In this document: positions 46,813 to 56,878 of the stretch, piece by piece | Layout of the letters: every line of letters begins with the position of its first letter | Position numbering within the stretch: the first letter of the stretch is position 1 | Source of the DNA: Anabaena sphaerica FACHB-251 | GTDB taxonomy: Bacteria; Cyanobacteriota; Cyanobacteriia; Cyanobacteriales; Nostocaceae | DNA: 64,000 bases | NCBI RefSeq assembly: GCF_014696825.1 | Contig: NZ_JACJQU010000012.1 | Location: 92,943 to 156,942, forward strand | Direction of reading: 5' to 3' | The notes under the pieces: model-generated | The model's input: only the letters and a program-made list of their open reading frames with translations | Databases searched by the model: none | What the model was told of the DNA's origin: nothing | Program-made: the position numbers and the translations under genes

Positions 46813-47214
46813 ATGAACACACCCAACAATCAAAATAAAAAATTAGATGAAATCACATATATAATTAATGGGTGTGCAATGAAAATACACCGAACTTTGG
46901 GAAATGGTTTTCAGGAGGTTATTTATCAAAGATGTATGGAAATTGAATTGCAAAAAGCAGGTTTAGGTTTTGGAAGGGAGGTAGAACAAGTAATTTATTA
47001 TGAAGGAATTGAAGTAGGAACAAGAAGGGCAGATTTTATAGTTGAAAATCAGATTGTGGTGGAGTTGAAAGCGATAATTAATTTAGAAGATGTTCATTTA
47101 GCGCAAGCGAAAAATTATTTGGTGGCTTATAATTTTCCTGTTGGTTTATTGATTAATTTTGGTGGGTTGAAGTTGGAATATAAGAAGGTTTTTAATCCTA
47201 GATATCAGGGTTAA
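46813..47214 (+). CDS. GxxExxY family protein
   Basis: 133 aa of the GxxExxY family, named for the motif GNGFQEVIY here. It also has ADFIVENQIVVELKAI (PD-(D/E)xK-like core) and LINFGGLKLEYKKV at the end. The fold resembles restriction-endonuclease-like proteins; the function is unknown though these genes cluster with mobile and accessory DNA. Start ATG 46813, in an AT-rich gap. It follows the frameshifted antitoxin. Confidence 0.85.
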   Translation: MNTPNNQNKKLDEITYIINGCAMKIHRTLGNGFQEVIYQRCMEIELQKAGLGFGREVEQVIYYEGIEVGTRRADFIVENQIVVELKAIINLEDVHLAQAKNYLVAYNFPVGLLINFGGLKLEYKKVFNPRYQG

Positions 47215-47217
47215 TTT

Positions 47218-47588
47218 GTCTGAATCAGGATGTTGTTGTTTATTTGACGTGGGGATTTTGAGGATTTTTTTTGTCTGAATCAGGATGTCCAGGATTTTAG
47301 GATTTTCAGGATGTTGTTGTTTATTTGAAGTGGGGATTTGAGGATTTTTTTGTCTGAATCAGGATGTCCAGGATTTGAGGATTTTCAGGATGTTGTTGTT
47401 TATTTGAAGTGGGGATTTGAGGATTTTTTTGTCTGAATCAGGATTTCCAGGATTTAAGGATTTTCAGGATGTGGTTGTTTATTTGCAGTGGGGATTTTGA
47501 GGATTTTTTGTCTGAATCAGGATTTCCAGGATTAAAGGATGTACAGGATGTTGTTGTTTTATTGTCTATGAGAAGTACAGACTTTGGG
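47218..47588. repeat. 79-bp tandem repeat array
   Basis: GTCTGAATCAGGAT starts at 47218, 47273, 47352, 47431 and 47510, giving a 55-bp first spacing and then 79 bp each. Each unit runs gtctgaatcaggatgtccag, then gattttaggattttcagga, then tgttgttgtttatttgaagtggggatttgagga. The copies are nearly identical. Further modules lie at 47710 and, inverted, near 46690-46725, 47870-47895 and 47940-47980. It is not a CRISPR, as units have no constant repeat plus variable spacer layout. Confidence 0.75.
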
Positions 47589-48130
47589 ATGATTGATAAG
47601 ATAAATTATCTGTTAAATTATTAAATTATCTGCTGTTACTTCTTGACCATTACTGTAACTGTATTTTATCATTTTTCAATATTTACAGACAATTCATCAA
47701 TTACAATTTGTCTGAATCAGGATAACCAGGATTAGAGGATGTACAGGATGTAATTTTTTTATTGTTTAGGAAAAATGGCAATTTTTGGATGATAGATAAT
47801 ATGCTGTGATTGTAATTATCATTTTTCAATACTTACAAACAATTCATCAATAACAATCCTGTACATCCTACAATCCTGGACATCCTGATTCAGACAATTA
47901 CAATTTCAGCATCCCACCAACAACCTACAAATCACAATCCTGTAAATCCTAAAATCCTGGACATCCTGATTCTGACAATTAAAATATCAGCATCCGTTTT
48001 TATACGGATAATCTTGCATGTATAATTAAAACCTAGCAAGATTAAATCAGTAGTGATACTGATACACAAAGTAATGACAATGATGTTTTAATATCAATAA
48101 TATTGGATTTCTATTAGGAGCAATAAGTTT
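47589..48130. other. Repeat-rich leader of the Gly/Ala-rich gene
   Basis: It holds scattered caggat modules in both orientations and an AT-rich stretch up to the SD of the 48131 gene. I see no gene. The promoter of 48131 must lie here. Confidence 0.5.
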
Positions 48131-48706
48131 ATGAGTTGGGAAGATGTGACAGATAAAGTTGTAGACAAGGTTATTGAAAAAGGTGTAGAAGAGGGTTTGG
48201 GTGTTAAAGATTTTAAAACAGTAAAAGCTGTTGCTGAAACTGGTATGGCTGCTAGTGCTGCTGTTAGTGCGGCTACAGGGTTAACTGTTGCTGCAACTTC
48301 AGGAGCAGGAATTACTTCTGGTCTAGCTGCTGCTGGTGGTGTAGTAGGTGGAGGTATGGCCGCTGGTCCTGCGGTTTTGGCTGCTGGTCCTGCTTATGCG
48401 GGTGCGAAAATTCTAAATGAAACTTTGTTTAAAGATCAAGCAGATTTATCTCAAGAAGAACGTGATGCTCGTTCCGCTGCAAGAACCGCTACAAATATAA
48501 GTGCTACTGTCGGTGTAGTTGGTGCTGGTGCTGCAACTGTAGCTGCTGGTGCTTCGGGTGCTGCAATTATGAGTACCCTTGCAGGTATCGGTAGTGTTGT
48601 TGGTGGAGGTGCGATCGCTGGTACTGCTATAGTTGCTGCTGCTCCTGTTGTTGCTGCTGGCGCTATTGGATACGGAATATATAAACTTTTCGGTGGTAAG
48701 AAATAG
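48131..48706 (+). CDS. Gly/Ala-rich hydrophobic protein
   Basis: 191 aa. After a charged 35-residue helix (SWEDVTDKVVDKVIEKGVEE), it consists of small-residue hydrophobic stretches: AASAAVSAATGLTVAATSGAG then TSGLAAAGGVVGGGMAAGPA, a charged centre (LSQEERDARSAARTATN) and a second set (AGIGSVVGGGAIAGTAIVAA). GxxxG and AxxxA patterns suggest helix packing in a membrane, as in pore- or bacteriocin-like or glycine-zipper proteins. No Cys, no signal peptide. An AGGAG lies at 48116-48120, ten bases before ATG. Family unknown. Confidence 0.6.
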   Translation: MSWEDVTDKVVDKVIEKGVEEGLGVKDFKTVKAVAETGMAASAAVSAATGLTVAATSGAGITSGLAAAGGVVGGGMAAGPAVLAAGPAYAGAKILNETLFKDQADLSQEERDARSAARTATNISATVGVVGAGAATVAAGASGAAIMSTLAGIGSVVGGGAIAGTAIVAAAPVVAAGAIGYGIYKLFGGKK

Positions 48707-48842
48707 TATTTACCTGGTTCTCCAATGTAGTGTTAAACTGCATTGGAGTAGTAAGGAATTATAAAATCTCGATGCACAAAAGCATTAACGAAAACAAGAT
48801 GTTCTGAAATGCTGAAAGAATTTAAAAAGATAGGAGAAAATT

Positions 48843-49181
48843 ATGAGACTCAGTGGTAAACAAGGAGACAGTATAGAAGTTTACACATTAAAGGAATTAG
48901 ATGATAAGATAGAGAATGATATTAAAGAATTTCTACCCAATCTTGAATACTGGAAGTATTTACATGAATTGAATGTGTTGCGTCATCATAAACGAGAGGA
49001 TTATGATGTAGATTTCGATCAAATTACTGATGATGCTAGTTTATGCTCTTGGATTATGGACATACATAATAGGAAATGGATGGAAGAACCAGCTATTTTA
49101 GAGTTCCTAGATTTTGCATCAATCTATCGAGAAGGCGATCAGAAAAATTATACTCCAGAAAATATTAAGAAATACTTGTAA
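48843..49181 (+). CDS. Small acidic protein of unknown function
   Basis: 112 aa. Acidic, soluble and rich in Asp, Glu and aromatic residues (LDDKIENDIKEFLPNLEYWK, then HHKREDYDVDFDQITDD). There is a good AGGAG at 48832-48836, six bases before ATG 48843. It follows the Gly/Ala-rich gene by 136 bp on the same strand and could be its partner (for instance an immunity-like or chaperone protein), which is inference from position alone. Confidence 0.55.
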   Translation: MRLSGKQGDSIEVYTLKELDDKIENDIKEFLPNLEYWKYLHELNVLRHHKREDYDVDFDQITDDASLCSWIMDIHNRKWMEEPAILEFLDFASIYREGDQKNYTPENIKKYL

Positions 49182-49213
49182 TATCATTTTCGTTTAAAAC
49201 TGCAAGGTTGTAG

Positions 49214-49284
49214 GGTGCGTTAGCCTCAGCGTAACGCACCTTATCCCACAATCAAAACGGTGCGTTACATTTCAATAACGCACC
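49214..49284. terminator. Pair of gtgcgttacgcac hairpins
   Basis: GGTGCGTTA...TAACGCACC (49214-49240) and a second GGTGCGTTA...TAACGCACC (49259-49284) form two hairpins between the convergent stops at 49181 and 49295. They probably terminate transcription on both strands; the phrase is also a dispersed repeat. Confidence 0.55.
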
Positions 49285-49294
49285 ATACAATTAA

Positions 49295-52207
49295 TTAACT
49301 ATAAGCCTCCATAGGTAAACAAGAACAAACAAAATTCCTATCCCCAAAAGCAGCATCAATTCTCCCCACACTTGGCCAGAACTTATATTCCTTATTCCAA
49401 GGTGCAGGATAAGCAGCTTGTTCACGGGAATAGGGATGATTCCACTCACCAATAATCAAACTTTCCGCAGTGTGAGGGGCATTTTTCAAAAGATTATCGT
49501 GAATATCCATTTTACCAGATTCAATTGCCGCAACTTCCTCACGAATCGCAATCAAAGCATCACAAAATCTATCTAATTCCTGTTTAGATTCACTTTCCGT
49601 TGGTTCTACCATAATTGTCCCAGCAACAGGCCAAGAAACAGTAGGTGCATGAAAACCATAATCCATTAACCGCTTCGCAACATCATCAATTTCAATCTGC
49701 GCTGATTTCTTCAAACTTCGCAAATCTAAAATACATTCATGTGCCACCAAACCATTTTTTCCCTGATATAAAACCGGATAATATGACTCTAATTTCTTAG
49801 CGATGTAATTAGCATTTAAAATGGCAATTTTGGTTGCTTCCGTCAACCCATCTGCACCCATCATGATAATATACATCCAAGAAATCACTAGGATACTTGC
49901 ACTACCCCAAGGTGCAGCAGAAACCGCACCCAAATCACCACCCATTCTCACCACAGAATGTCCTGGTAAAAAGGGAACAAGGTGGGAAGCAACACCAATG
50001 GGACCCATACCGGGACCACCACCACCATGAGGAATACAGAAAGTTTTGTGTAAATTCAAATGACAGACATCTGCACCAATATCACCAGGACGACAAATAC
50101 CGACTTGGGCATTCATATTAGCGCCGTCCATGTAAACTTGTCCACCGTGACTATGAATGACTGCACAAATTTCTTGAATTGCTTCTTCAAATACCCCATG
50201 AGTTGATGGATATGTCACCATTAAAGCTGATAATTCATGACTATGTTTTTCAGCTTTGGCTTTTAAATCAGCAACATCAATATTACCATCATCATCACAA
50301 GCCACTCCCACAACTTTCATCCCACACATTACCGCACTTGCGGGATTTGTTCCATGTGCAGATTGGGGAATTAAACAAACGTTTCTATGTCCTTCTCCGC
50401 GACTTTGATGATATTCATGAATTACCAAAAGTCCCGCATATTCACCTTGAGAACCTGCATTTGGTTGTAAGGAAATTCCCGCAAAACCTGTAATTTGTGA
50501 TAACCATGCTTCTAGTTGTTGGAACAGAATTTGATAACCTCTAGTTTGGGAAATTGGGGCAAAAGGATGGATTTTACCAAATTCTGCCCAAGTTACGGGA
50601 ATCATTTCCGAAGTTGCGTTTAACTTCATCGTACAAGAACCCAAGGGAATCATTGAAGTTGTTAATGATAAATCCTTGCTTTCTAGTTGATGCAAATAAC
50701 GCAATAATTCGGTTTCTGAATGATAGCGGTTAAAAACTGGGTGGGTGAGATATTTACTTTCACGTGATAATTGAGAATTGGTAATTGGTAATTCTTCCAC
50801 AGTAAAAGGTAATTGATCTTTCAGTGCGAAAATTTGCCAAAGGTCAATTAAATCTGCTTCTGTGGTAGTTTCATCTAAGGAAATACCCACAGTGGAATTA
50901 TCAAAAATTCTCAAATTGATATTTCTCTCATTTGCAGCGTCGAGAATTGCTTCTAATTTGGTATTTCCTAATTCTACCCGCAAGGTATCAAAGAAATATT
51001 TAGAACTAATTTTGTAACCGAGTTTTTCCAAACCTGCTGCTAGAGTTGCGGTTAATTGGTGGATGTTTTCAGCAATAGCTCTCAGTCCATCGGGTCCATG
51101 ATACACTGCATACATACTTGCCATGACTGCCAATAAAACCTGCGCCGTGCAGATATTACTGGTGGCTTTGTCTCTACGGATGTGCTGTTCACGGGTTTGT
51201 AAAGCTAGACGGTATGCAGGTTTACCGTTAGCATCTTTTGATACCCCCACAATGCGCCCTGGAACTAGCCGTTTATACTCTTCCTTCGTGGCAAAATAAG
51301 CAGCGTGTGGTCCCCCAAAGCCCAAGGGAATACCGAAGCGTTGGGTGCTGCCTACTGCAATATCAGCCCCTAATTCACCGGGGGGTGTGAGCAATGTTAA
51401 ACTCAGAGGATCTGCTGCTACAGTCACCAATGCACCCTGAGCATGGGACTGTTCTATAAAATTGCGATAGTCGTAAACTGTGCCATCAGTTGCAGGATAT
51501 TGGAGAATTGCACCAAAAATGGATTCTGCAAAATCAAAAGTTTGATGATCACCGATAATGATATTTATGCCTAGAGGTTTTGCTCTTGTTTGCAATACAT
51601 CAATGGTTTGGGGATGACATTCACGAGATACAAAATAGTTATGTGATTTATTTTTGCAGACACCATAACTCATACTCATGGCTTCTGCTGCTGCTGTCGC
51701 TTCATCTAATAACGATGCGTTAGCAATTTCTAAACCTGTCAAGTCTATAATCATGGTTTGGAAATTTATGAGGGCTTCCAAACGTCCTTGGGCAATTTCT
51801 GGCTGATAAGGTGTATAAGCTGTGTACCAACCCGGATTTTCTAAGATGTTGCGTTGAATAACTGTGGGGGTGATACAGTCATAATACCCCATGCCAATGT
51901 ATGAACGGTAAACTTGATTTTTATCGGCTATTTGTTTCAATTTTGCCAGTGCTGCATATTCGCTTTGTGCTGCTGGTAATTGTAGAGTTTGATTCAAGCG
52001 AATTGCTTGGGGTACTGTTTTATCAATTAAGTCATCAAGAGTAGTCAAACCTAATACTTCCAGCATTTGCTGAATGTCATCGGAGTTGAGTCCAATGTGT
52101 CTTTGGGCAAAGCTGCTTAATTTCTGACTGCTTTTAGCTAAAATGTTACGATTCCTTCGGATCGCTTCGCTATCGCTCGACTGAGTACGTGGGAGATTAG
52201 CTACCAC
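49295..52207 (-). CDS. gcvP: Glycine dehydrogenase (P protein) of the glycine cleavage system
   Basis: 970 aa single-chain P protein. It decarboxylates glycine with pyridoxal phosphate and passes the aminomethyl group to GcvH. The PLP lysine lies in [17 protein letters not shown] (near residue 720). The N-terminal [17 protein letters not shown] is typical; ahead of it the [12 protein letters not shown] residues come from a small cggatcgcttcgctatcgct repeat. Third gene of the gcvT-gcvH-gcvP set, 434 bp after gcvH. Start ATG 52207. Confidence 0.96.
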   Translation of the reverse strand: MVANLPRTQSSDSEAIRRNRNILAKSSQKLSSFAQRHIGLNSDDIQQMLEVLGLTTLDDLIDKTVPQAIRLNQTLQLPAAQSEYAALAKLKQIADKNQVYRSYIGMGYYDCITPTVIQRNILENPGWYTAYTPYQPEIAQGRLEALINFQTMIIDLTGLEIANASLLDEATAAAEAMSMSYGVCKNKSHNYFVSRECHPQTIDVLQTRAKPLGINIIIGDHQTFDFAESIFGAILQYPATDGTVYDYRNFIEQSHAQGALVTVAADPLSLTLLTPPGELGADIAVGSTQRFGIPLGFGGPHAAYFATKEEYKRLVPGRIVGVSKDANGKPAYRLALQTREQHIRRDKATSNICTAQVLLAVMASMYAVYHGPDGLRAIAENIHQLTATLAAGLEKLGYKISSKYFFDTLRVELGNTKLEAILDAANERNINLRIFDNSTVGISLDETTTEADLIDLWQIFALKDQLPFTVEELPITNSQLSRESKYLTHPVFNRYHSETELLRYLHQLESKDLSLTTSMIPLGSCTMKLNATSEMIPVTWAEFGKIHPFAPISQTRGYQILFQQLEAWLSQITGFAGISLQPNAGSQGEYAGLLVIHEYHQSRGEGHRNVCLIPQSAHGTNPASAVMCGMKVVGVACDDDGNIDVADLKAKAEKHSHELSALMVTYPSTHGVFEEAIQEICAVIHSHGGQVYMDGANMNAQVGICRPGDIGADVCHLNLHKTFCIPHGGGGPGMGPIGVASHLVPFLPGHSVVRMGGDLGAVSAAPWGSASILVISWMYIIMMGADGLTEATKIAILNANYIAKKLESYYPVLYQGKNGLVAHECILDLRSLKKSAQIEIDDVAKRLMDYGFHAPTVSWPVAGTIMVEPTESESKQELDRFCDALIAIREEVAAIESGKMDIHDNLLKNAPHTAESLIIGEWNHPYSREQAAYPAPWNKEYKFWPSVGRIDAAFGDRNFVCSCLPMEAYS

Positions 52208-52641
52208 AAATTTTTCTCCAGATGCTATGGTTTAATATATTGTAATGATTACTTTGATATATTAGGGAATAGGAAATAGGGAATAGTTATAGGACTTACG
52301 CAAGTGGCACATCAAACATCTGTTGTAGAGTCCGTCAGATGTTAAAAATCGGTTTATTGACAGGATTTATGCAGTCTGACGCATCCTACTAATATTAAAT
52401 CCCAAATTCTCTAAGAAGTTGGGAATATTGTTATTAATTTTGGCCAAAATTATGAATTGAGGATATTGACTTCAACCTCAAAACCTGATACAATTGATTT
52501 CGATAAGGAAGAATTATTCAAAAATATAAAACTAATTTAAATAAATAAGCGTTTTTTAGAACCTGTGTAGAGACGTTCCATGGAACGTCTCTGCCATTTT
52601 GTTAGAGATGTCTATTTCAGATATGGTGAGTTTTGAATTAC
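52208..52641. other. gcvH-gcvP spacer with repeats
   Basis: It holds an aggacttacgca repeat (52291-52302), a gacgcatcctactaat word near 52378-52393, and a perfect 24-bp palindrome AGAGACGTTCCA-TGGAACGTCTCT (52569-52592). There is no gene. It may hold a promoter of its own for gcvP. Confidence 0.55.
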
Positions 52642-53031
52642 TTACTCCCCTTCCACCAAAGCACGATACTCATCCGCTGTCATGGCATCCTCAACTTCAC
52701 TAAGATCATCAACACGCAATTTTATAAACCACCCCTCACGATATGGGTCATCTGCCACGAGTTCGGGGGATTCAATCATGGCTTCATTGCGTTCTATCAC
52801 TGTACCGCTGACTGGTGCATTGAGTTCTTCAACGGCTTTCACGGATTCAATGTTACCAAAAGTATCTCCCTTGGATATAGCATCACCGATTTCTGGCAGT
52901 TCCAAGAATACAATATCACCTAATTGATCAACAGCAAACTCAGTAATACCAATGGTAGCGATTTCTCCATCTAGGCGTACATATTCATGAGAATCTAGAT
53001 AACGCAAATCCTGGGGATATTCAAAAGACAT
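52642..53031 (-). CDS. gcvH: Glycine cleavage system H protein
   Basis: 129 aa lipoyl carrier. The lipoylated Lys65 is in [12 protein letters not shown]. The protein shuttles the aminomethyl group from GcvP to GcvT and the reducing equivalents to the L protein. Second gene of the set, 81 bp after gcvT. Start ATG 53031. No lpd (L protein) is nearby. Confidence 0.97.
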   Translation of the reverse strand: MSFEYPQDLRYLDSHEYVRLDGEIATIGITEFAVDQLGDIVFLELPEIGDAISKGDTFGNIESVKAVEELNAPVSGTVIERNEAMIESPELVADDPYREGWFIKLRVDDLSEVEDAMTADEYRALVEGE

Positions 53032-53112
53032 AGCACTTCCTCTTCCACGTTAAAAAAATAGTGTTACAAGAGTAACCTAAAAGACATTATTCCTCAAAAA
53101 CATCAAAACTTG

Positions 53113-54249
53113 TCAGTTAGTAACACGATTTTTTGAGCGATAGAAGGGACGTTTCACCACGACTGCGGGATAAGCCTTGCCGCGAATTTCCACTTCTACC
53201 TGCTGTTTGACGGTTGCTAAGTGACTAGGAACATAAGCTAAAGCGATGGGATAACCGAGTGTAGGTGAGAGAGTGCCACTAGTTACTTCTCCCACAACAT
53301 TACCTGATGATAATACGGGGTAGCCATGACGGGCAATATTCCGCCCTTGGGTTTGTAAACCTACGAGTTTACGATGCACTCCATCGGCTTTTTGCTGTGC
53401 TAAAATTTCCCGCCCGATAAAATCGCCTTTAGTATCTAAATGTACCAACCACCCTAAACCCGCTTCTAGGGGTGTGGTGGTATCGTCGATATCTTGGCTA
53501 TAAAGTGCCATTGCGGCTTCCAGACGCAGGGTATCTCTGCAACCAAGCCCGCAGGGAATAACACCAGCATCATAGAGACGTTGCCACAATTCTATCCCGA
53601 CTTCGGGATCTACCATGACTTCAAAGCCATCTTCCCCTGTGTAGCCTGTACGGGCAAGGAAAGCTGGTTTACCGAAGATGGTTGTTTCTAAATGCCCAAA
53701 GGCTTTGATTGGGGTTAGGTCTGCTGATACAAAAGACTGAAGATGGCTGGTAGCTTTTGGACCCTGAACGGCAATTAAGATTTTATCTCCTGACAAGTCT
53801 TGAAAATCTACTGTATCTGGGTCAAGATGCTGCAATAACCACGTTTTGTCTTTCTCAGTGGTGGCTGCATTAACGATAATTACTACCTTTTGGGTATCAG
53901 TATTTTCTTTACCTTGGTAGTAAATAATGATATCGTCAATGATTCCAGCTTGGGAATTTAATAATACTGTGTATTGTGCTTGACCAGGTTGCAGACGACT
54001 CAAATCTGAGGGGACTAATGCCTCAAGTTGGGAAATCAGGTTTTTACCTTGGAGGGTAAATTTACCCATGTGGGAAATATCGAACATTCCGGCAGTATTT
54101 CTGACAGCTTGGTGTTCTTGGGTGATACCGCTATATTGTACCGGCATTTCCCAACCACCAAAGCTAGTAAAGCGGGCTTTGAGTTCGACACCGATTTGAT
54201 ATAAAGGGGTTTGCGCTAGAGATTGGGTGATACTTTCTGGATTAGCCAC
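53113..54249 (-). CDS. gcvT: Aminomethyltransferase (T protein) of the glycine cleavage system
   Basis: Transfers the methylene carbon to tetrahydrofolate. Key features: [44 protein letters not shown] and the YALAYVP-like end. I prefer GTG 54249 ([17 protein letters not shown]), which aligns with the MANP start I recall for Nostoc GcvT; a GTG at 54270 overlaps a HIP1 site. First gene of gcvT-gcvH-gcvP. I looked for a glycine riboswitch upstream and did not see one. Confidence 0.95.
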   Translation of the reverse strand: MANPESITQSLAQTPLYQIGVELKARFTSFGGWEMPVQYSGITQEHQAVRNTAGMFDISHMGKFTLQGKNLISQLEALVPSDLSRLQPGQAQYTVLLNSQAGIIDDIIIYYQGKENTDTQKVVIIVNAATTEKDKTWLLQHLDPDTVDFQDLSGDKILIAVQGPKATSHLQSFVSADLTPIKAFGHLETTIFGKPAFLARTGYTGEDGFEVMVDPEVGIELWQRLYDAGVIPCGLGCRDTLRLEAAMALYSQDIDDTTTPLEAGLGWLVHLDTKGDFIGREILAQQKADGVHRKLVGLQTQGRNIARHGYPVLSSGNVVGEVTSGTLSPTLGYPIALAYVPSHLATVKQQVEVEIRGKAYPAVVVKRPFYRSKNRVTN

Positions 54250-54324
54250 AGGTATTTTAGGCGATCGCACATCAACATTTATCTATCCTACGAGATGAGT
54301 TCAGATTTAGCAGATACTACCCAC

Positions 54325-54352
54325 ATCCCCGACTTGTTGGAGAAGTCGGGTA
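54325..54352. repeat. Dispersed palindromic repeat, short form
   Basis: ATCCCCGACTT-GTTGGAG-AAGTCGGGTAT, a member of the agatccccgacttctt family. It lies in the gap between the divergent gcvT and pentapeptide genes, so it is not a terminator for either. Confidence 0.65.
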
Positions 54353-54417
54353 TCTATCTTCCCTAGTGCGGTTTAATAGTTAATGGTGGAATTGTTGAGA
54401 TTTATTAAGCAAAGATT

Positions 54418-54909
54418 ATGAAGTATTGGCAAATACTCGCTAGTTTGGTTTTAGCCGTGGTGTTGTTTGTGTTTCCCCTAACAGCACAAGCAGCAAGTTC
54501 TTCCAGCATCACCCGTTCTGCTGGTGATGAAGTACAAGGTCAAGATTTTTCTGGACAAAATTTAGTCGGTACTGAGTATACTAATCTGAAATTAGAAAAT
54601 ACTAACTTTAGCAATGCTAACTTACGAGGTGCTGTGTTTAATGGTACTTTGTTGGAAGGGGTAAATTTACATAGTGTAGATTTTCGTCAAGGTATTGCTT
54701 ATTTAGCAAAGTTCAAAAATGCTGATTTGAGTGATGCAGTATTGACAGATGCGATGATGTTGCGTTCAGTTTTTGATCATGTCGATGTCACTGGTGCTGA
54801 TTTCACTAATGCCATTTTAGATGGGGTAGAAATCAAAAAACTCTGTGTTAATGCTAGTGGTGTAAATTCTCAAACGGGTGTAGATACTCGTGAATCTTTA
54901 GGCTGTTAA
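54418..54909 (+). CDS. Exported pentapeptide-repeat protein (thylakoid lumen type)
   Basis: 163 aa. Signal peptide (ILASLVLAVVLFVFPLTAQA), then about 14 pentapeptides of the A(D/N)LXX type (LENTNFSNANLRGAVFNGTL). A C-terminal pair of Cys (KKLCVNASG, ESLGC) may form a disulphide. It resembles the lumenal pentapeptide proteins of cyanobacteria and plants. Function unknown. Start ATG 54418. Confidence 0.8.
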   Translation: MKYWQILASLVLAVVLFVFPLTAQAASSSSITRSAGDEVQGQDFSGQNLVGTEYTNLKLENTNFSNANLRGAVFNGTLLEGVNLHSVDFRQGIAYLAKFKNADLSDAVLTDAMMLRSVFDHVDVTGADFTNAILDGVEIKKLCVNASGVNSQTGVDTRESLGC

Positions 54910-54930
54910 TAAGTAAAAACTGCATAACCT

Positions 54931-54959
54931 GTAGAGACGTTCCGGTGGAACGTCTCTAC
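54931..54959. repeat. Palindromic repeat gtagagacgttcc family
   Basis: GTAGAGACGTTCC-GGT-GGAACGTCTCTAC, 22 bp past the pentapeptide stop, between it and the convergent DUF760 gene. Same family at 52567-52594 and 62095-62124. It may serve as a terminator here. Confidence 0.65.
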
Positions 54960-54969
54960 TACTGAATTA

Positions 54970-55296
54970 TTACTGAAAATCGATTACTTGGAAACTCTTT
55001 TCCATTTCTAATCTTTGTTCTACATTTCTTAAAAAATACCCATCAATCATAGCTGAACCTAATAGCTTTCCTAATTCATCGCGGCTGGTGGTAATCATAG
55101 TATTGTATCTGTCATTAGGCAAATGACCTAACATAGCAACAATAGATTTTTGAATTAGTTCAAATACTTCGGCTGAGTTGGGTTTAGAGAGTTGAGTGAC
55201 TGTTTCTGGGTTGAGAGATTGTAGATATTGCCAAAGCTGATCATTATTTTCGTCTGGTGCAAAATAATCTGGCTGAGAATGGGAAAGATTACTCAT
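54970..55296 (-). CDS. DUF760 protein
   Basis: 108 aa DUF760, found in cyanobacteria and plants, function unknown. Recognised from LWQYLQSLNPETVTQLSKP, EVFELIQKSIVAMLGHLP and SRDELGKLLGSAMIDGYFLR. Length is typical of the bacterial form. Start ATG 55296. It stands alone. Confidence 0.85.
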   Translation of the reverse strand: MSNLSHSQPDYFAPDENNDQLWQYLQSLNPETVTQLSKPNSAEVFELIQKSIVAMLGHLPNDRYNTMITTSRDELGKLLGSAMIDGYFLRNVEQRLEMEKSFQVIDFQ

Positions 55297-55501
55297 AGCA
55301 ATTTCTTTAAACTCGCTTGATTATCAATTTATCAAGATAGTTCTCAAATCATTGTCAAAGAAACCGAACCTGAGAAGATGAGTTTATTCTACTCAATCAT
55401 TTTTAGCCCAACTGGGAACAGGTATTTATGCTAATAGGTAAGTAAACTTTGTTTGATAATCTCAAGCCAAGGCGCAAAGGAAGAAATTCGGAATTTTGTA
55501 A

Positions 55502-55574
<73 letters not shown>

Positions 55575-55725
55575 ATGAACTTTATAGAATCCGCTTTTTA
55601 GGCTTTTTAGTTGGTTCTATAAAAATTTAATCAGTTTTTTGATTATCTCAGTTTATATCAATAAAGTCAAGGCAATTACATTAAAAAATGTAAATTAGTC
55701 AGCTATAGTCCCTGTTCTGGAAAGA

Positions 55726-55754
55726 ATCCCGTCCTCTGATACTGAGGTCGGGAT
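55726..55754 (-). terminator. Terminator-like hairpin after psaK
   Basis: ATCCCG-TCCTC-TGATACT-GAGG-TCGGGAT lies 33 bp past the psaK stop on the minus strand and is followed on that strand by a short T-rich stretch (TTCTTTCC). Confidence 0.5.
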
Positions 55755-55786
55755 AGTTAATTACAGAGGGTTTGTGAGTTTAAGGC

Positions 55787-56047
55787 TTAGATTCTGCCAA
55801 GGTTATGCAGTCCTAAAATAATCCCAGCGCCTAAAATATGACCAAAGGCGGTGGTTGCCAGTACAGCAGGTAAACCAAAACCACCAAAAAACTTAGGTGA
55901 AGGTAGGGCTGGTTCTGCGCTGGGATACTTGATGGTAAACTTCCCAAAGGCGATCGCAATGATGTTGGCGATAATCATGATGATGCCAACGTTAGGACTC
56001 CAGTCTAGGGGTGCGGTTGCAGCGGCGAGTAAGGTTGAAGTCAACAT
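55787..56047 (-). CDS. psaK: Photosystem I reaction centre subunit X (PsaK)
   Basis: 86 aa. Two membrane helices (WSPNVGIIMIIANIIAIAFG and LPAVLATTAFGHILGAGIIL) joined by a Gly/Pro-rich loop (PALPSPKFFGGFG). PsaK sits at the edge of photosystem I. The GHILGAG motif is conserved. The first eight residues are a short processed leader. Start ATG 56047, with GAGGAGAAAATCC just upstream (SD). Monocistronic. Confidence 0.93.
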   Translation of the reverse strand: MLTSTLLAAATAPLDWSPNVGIIMIIANIIAIAFGKFTIKYPSAEPALPSPKFFGGFGLPAVLATTAFGHILGAGIILGLHNLGRI

Positions 56048-56316
56048 TGGATTTTCTCCTCAGATTTTGGAATTATGGACTAATAATCTTCATAATTACT
56101 AAGAAAATTCAATAAAAATCCCAATTTTGCAGTATTATTTAATATTTTGTCTAAATACTTCATATTTGGGTAATTGGTAATTGGTAAGAATTTATTACCC
56201 AATCTCCAATCCCCAATTCCCAGCGATTGCGCGCAGCGCACTGCCGTAGGCGATCGCTCGCAAACATCGCAAATCATTTACACTCAAGATGAGACTGATT
56301 ATTTTCTAAATTTACT

Positions 56317-56751
56317 ATGTCCTTAAGTCTTGACTCGTTACCACCAGCTTTGGCTAAAATTGTGCAACGTTTCCAACGTGCTTCTGAACCAAAGCGGCGC
56401 TATGAACAATTAATTTGGTATGCTCAGAAACTACCAGAATTTCCCGAAGCTGATAAAATCCCCGAAAATAAAGTTCCAGGTTGCGTTTCTCAGGTATATG
56501 TCACAGCATCACTGGATGATGGGAAGGTTGTTTTTCAGGGAGATTCTGATTCTCAGCTAACCAAGGGACTGGTAGCATTGTTAATAGAAGGATTAAACGG
56601 ACTAGCACCAACAGAAATTGTACAATTAACACCTGATTTTATTCAAGCCACAGGTTTAAATGTCAGCTTGACACCTTCCCGCGCTAATGGTTTTTACAAC
56701 ATCTTCAAAACCATGCAGAAAAAAGCTTTGGAATGTAAATTGGAAAATTAG
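56317..56751 (+). CDS. sufE: SufE family cysteine desulfurase partner
   Basis: 144 aa. The acceptor Cys56 lies in NKVPGCVSQVYV; RRYEQLIWYAQKLPEFP and RANGFYNIFKTMQKKA are typical. SufE takes persulfide from SufS for Fe-S cluster assembly. sufS is not adjacent. The start is ATG 56317. Heptamer repeats (ggggact, 56751-56775; ccaaaat, 56815-56850) lie right after its stop. Confidence 0.92.
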   Translation: MSLSLDSLPPALAKIVQRFQRASEPKRRYEQLIWYAQKLPEFPEADKIPENKVPGCVSQVYVTASLDDGKVVFQGDSDSQLTKGLVALLIEGLNGLAPTEIVQLTPDFIQATGLNVSLTPSRANGFYNIFKTMQKKALECKLEN

Positions 56752-56878
56752 GGACTGGGGACTGGGGACTGGGGAGGGAAATTTTAGATTTTAGATTGAA
56801 GCTGAGAAAAATAATCCAAAATCCAAAATCCAAAATCCAAAATCCAAAATTGAATTACCAATTACCCATTTAATCAAG

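Noticed and set aside
47218..47588. Tandem array as a CRISPR
   Set aside because: Units are 79 bp with the whole unit conserved; there is no repeat/spacer alternation and no cas gene in the window.
49821..50493. Plus-strand frames rich in His and Pro opposite gcvP
   Set aside because: Antisense shadows of the highly conserved gcvP sequence.
54250..54417. Glycine riboswitch before gcvT
   Set aside because: No tandem aptamer-like conserved GGAGAG...stem pattern is seen in the gap; only a dispersed palindrome is there.
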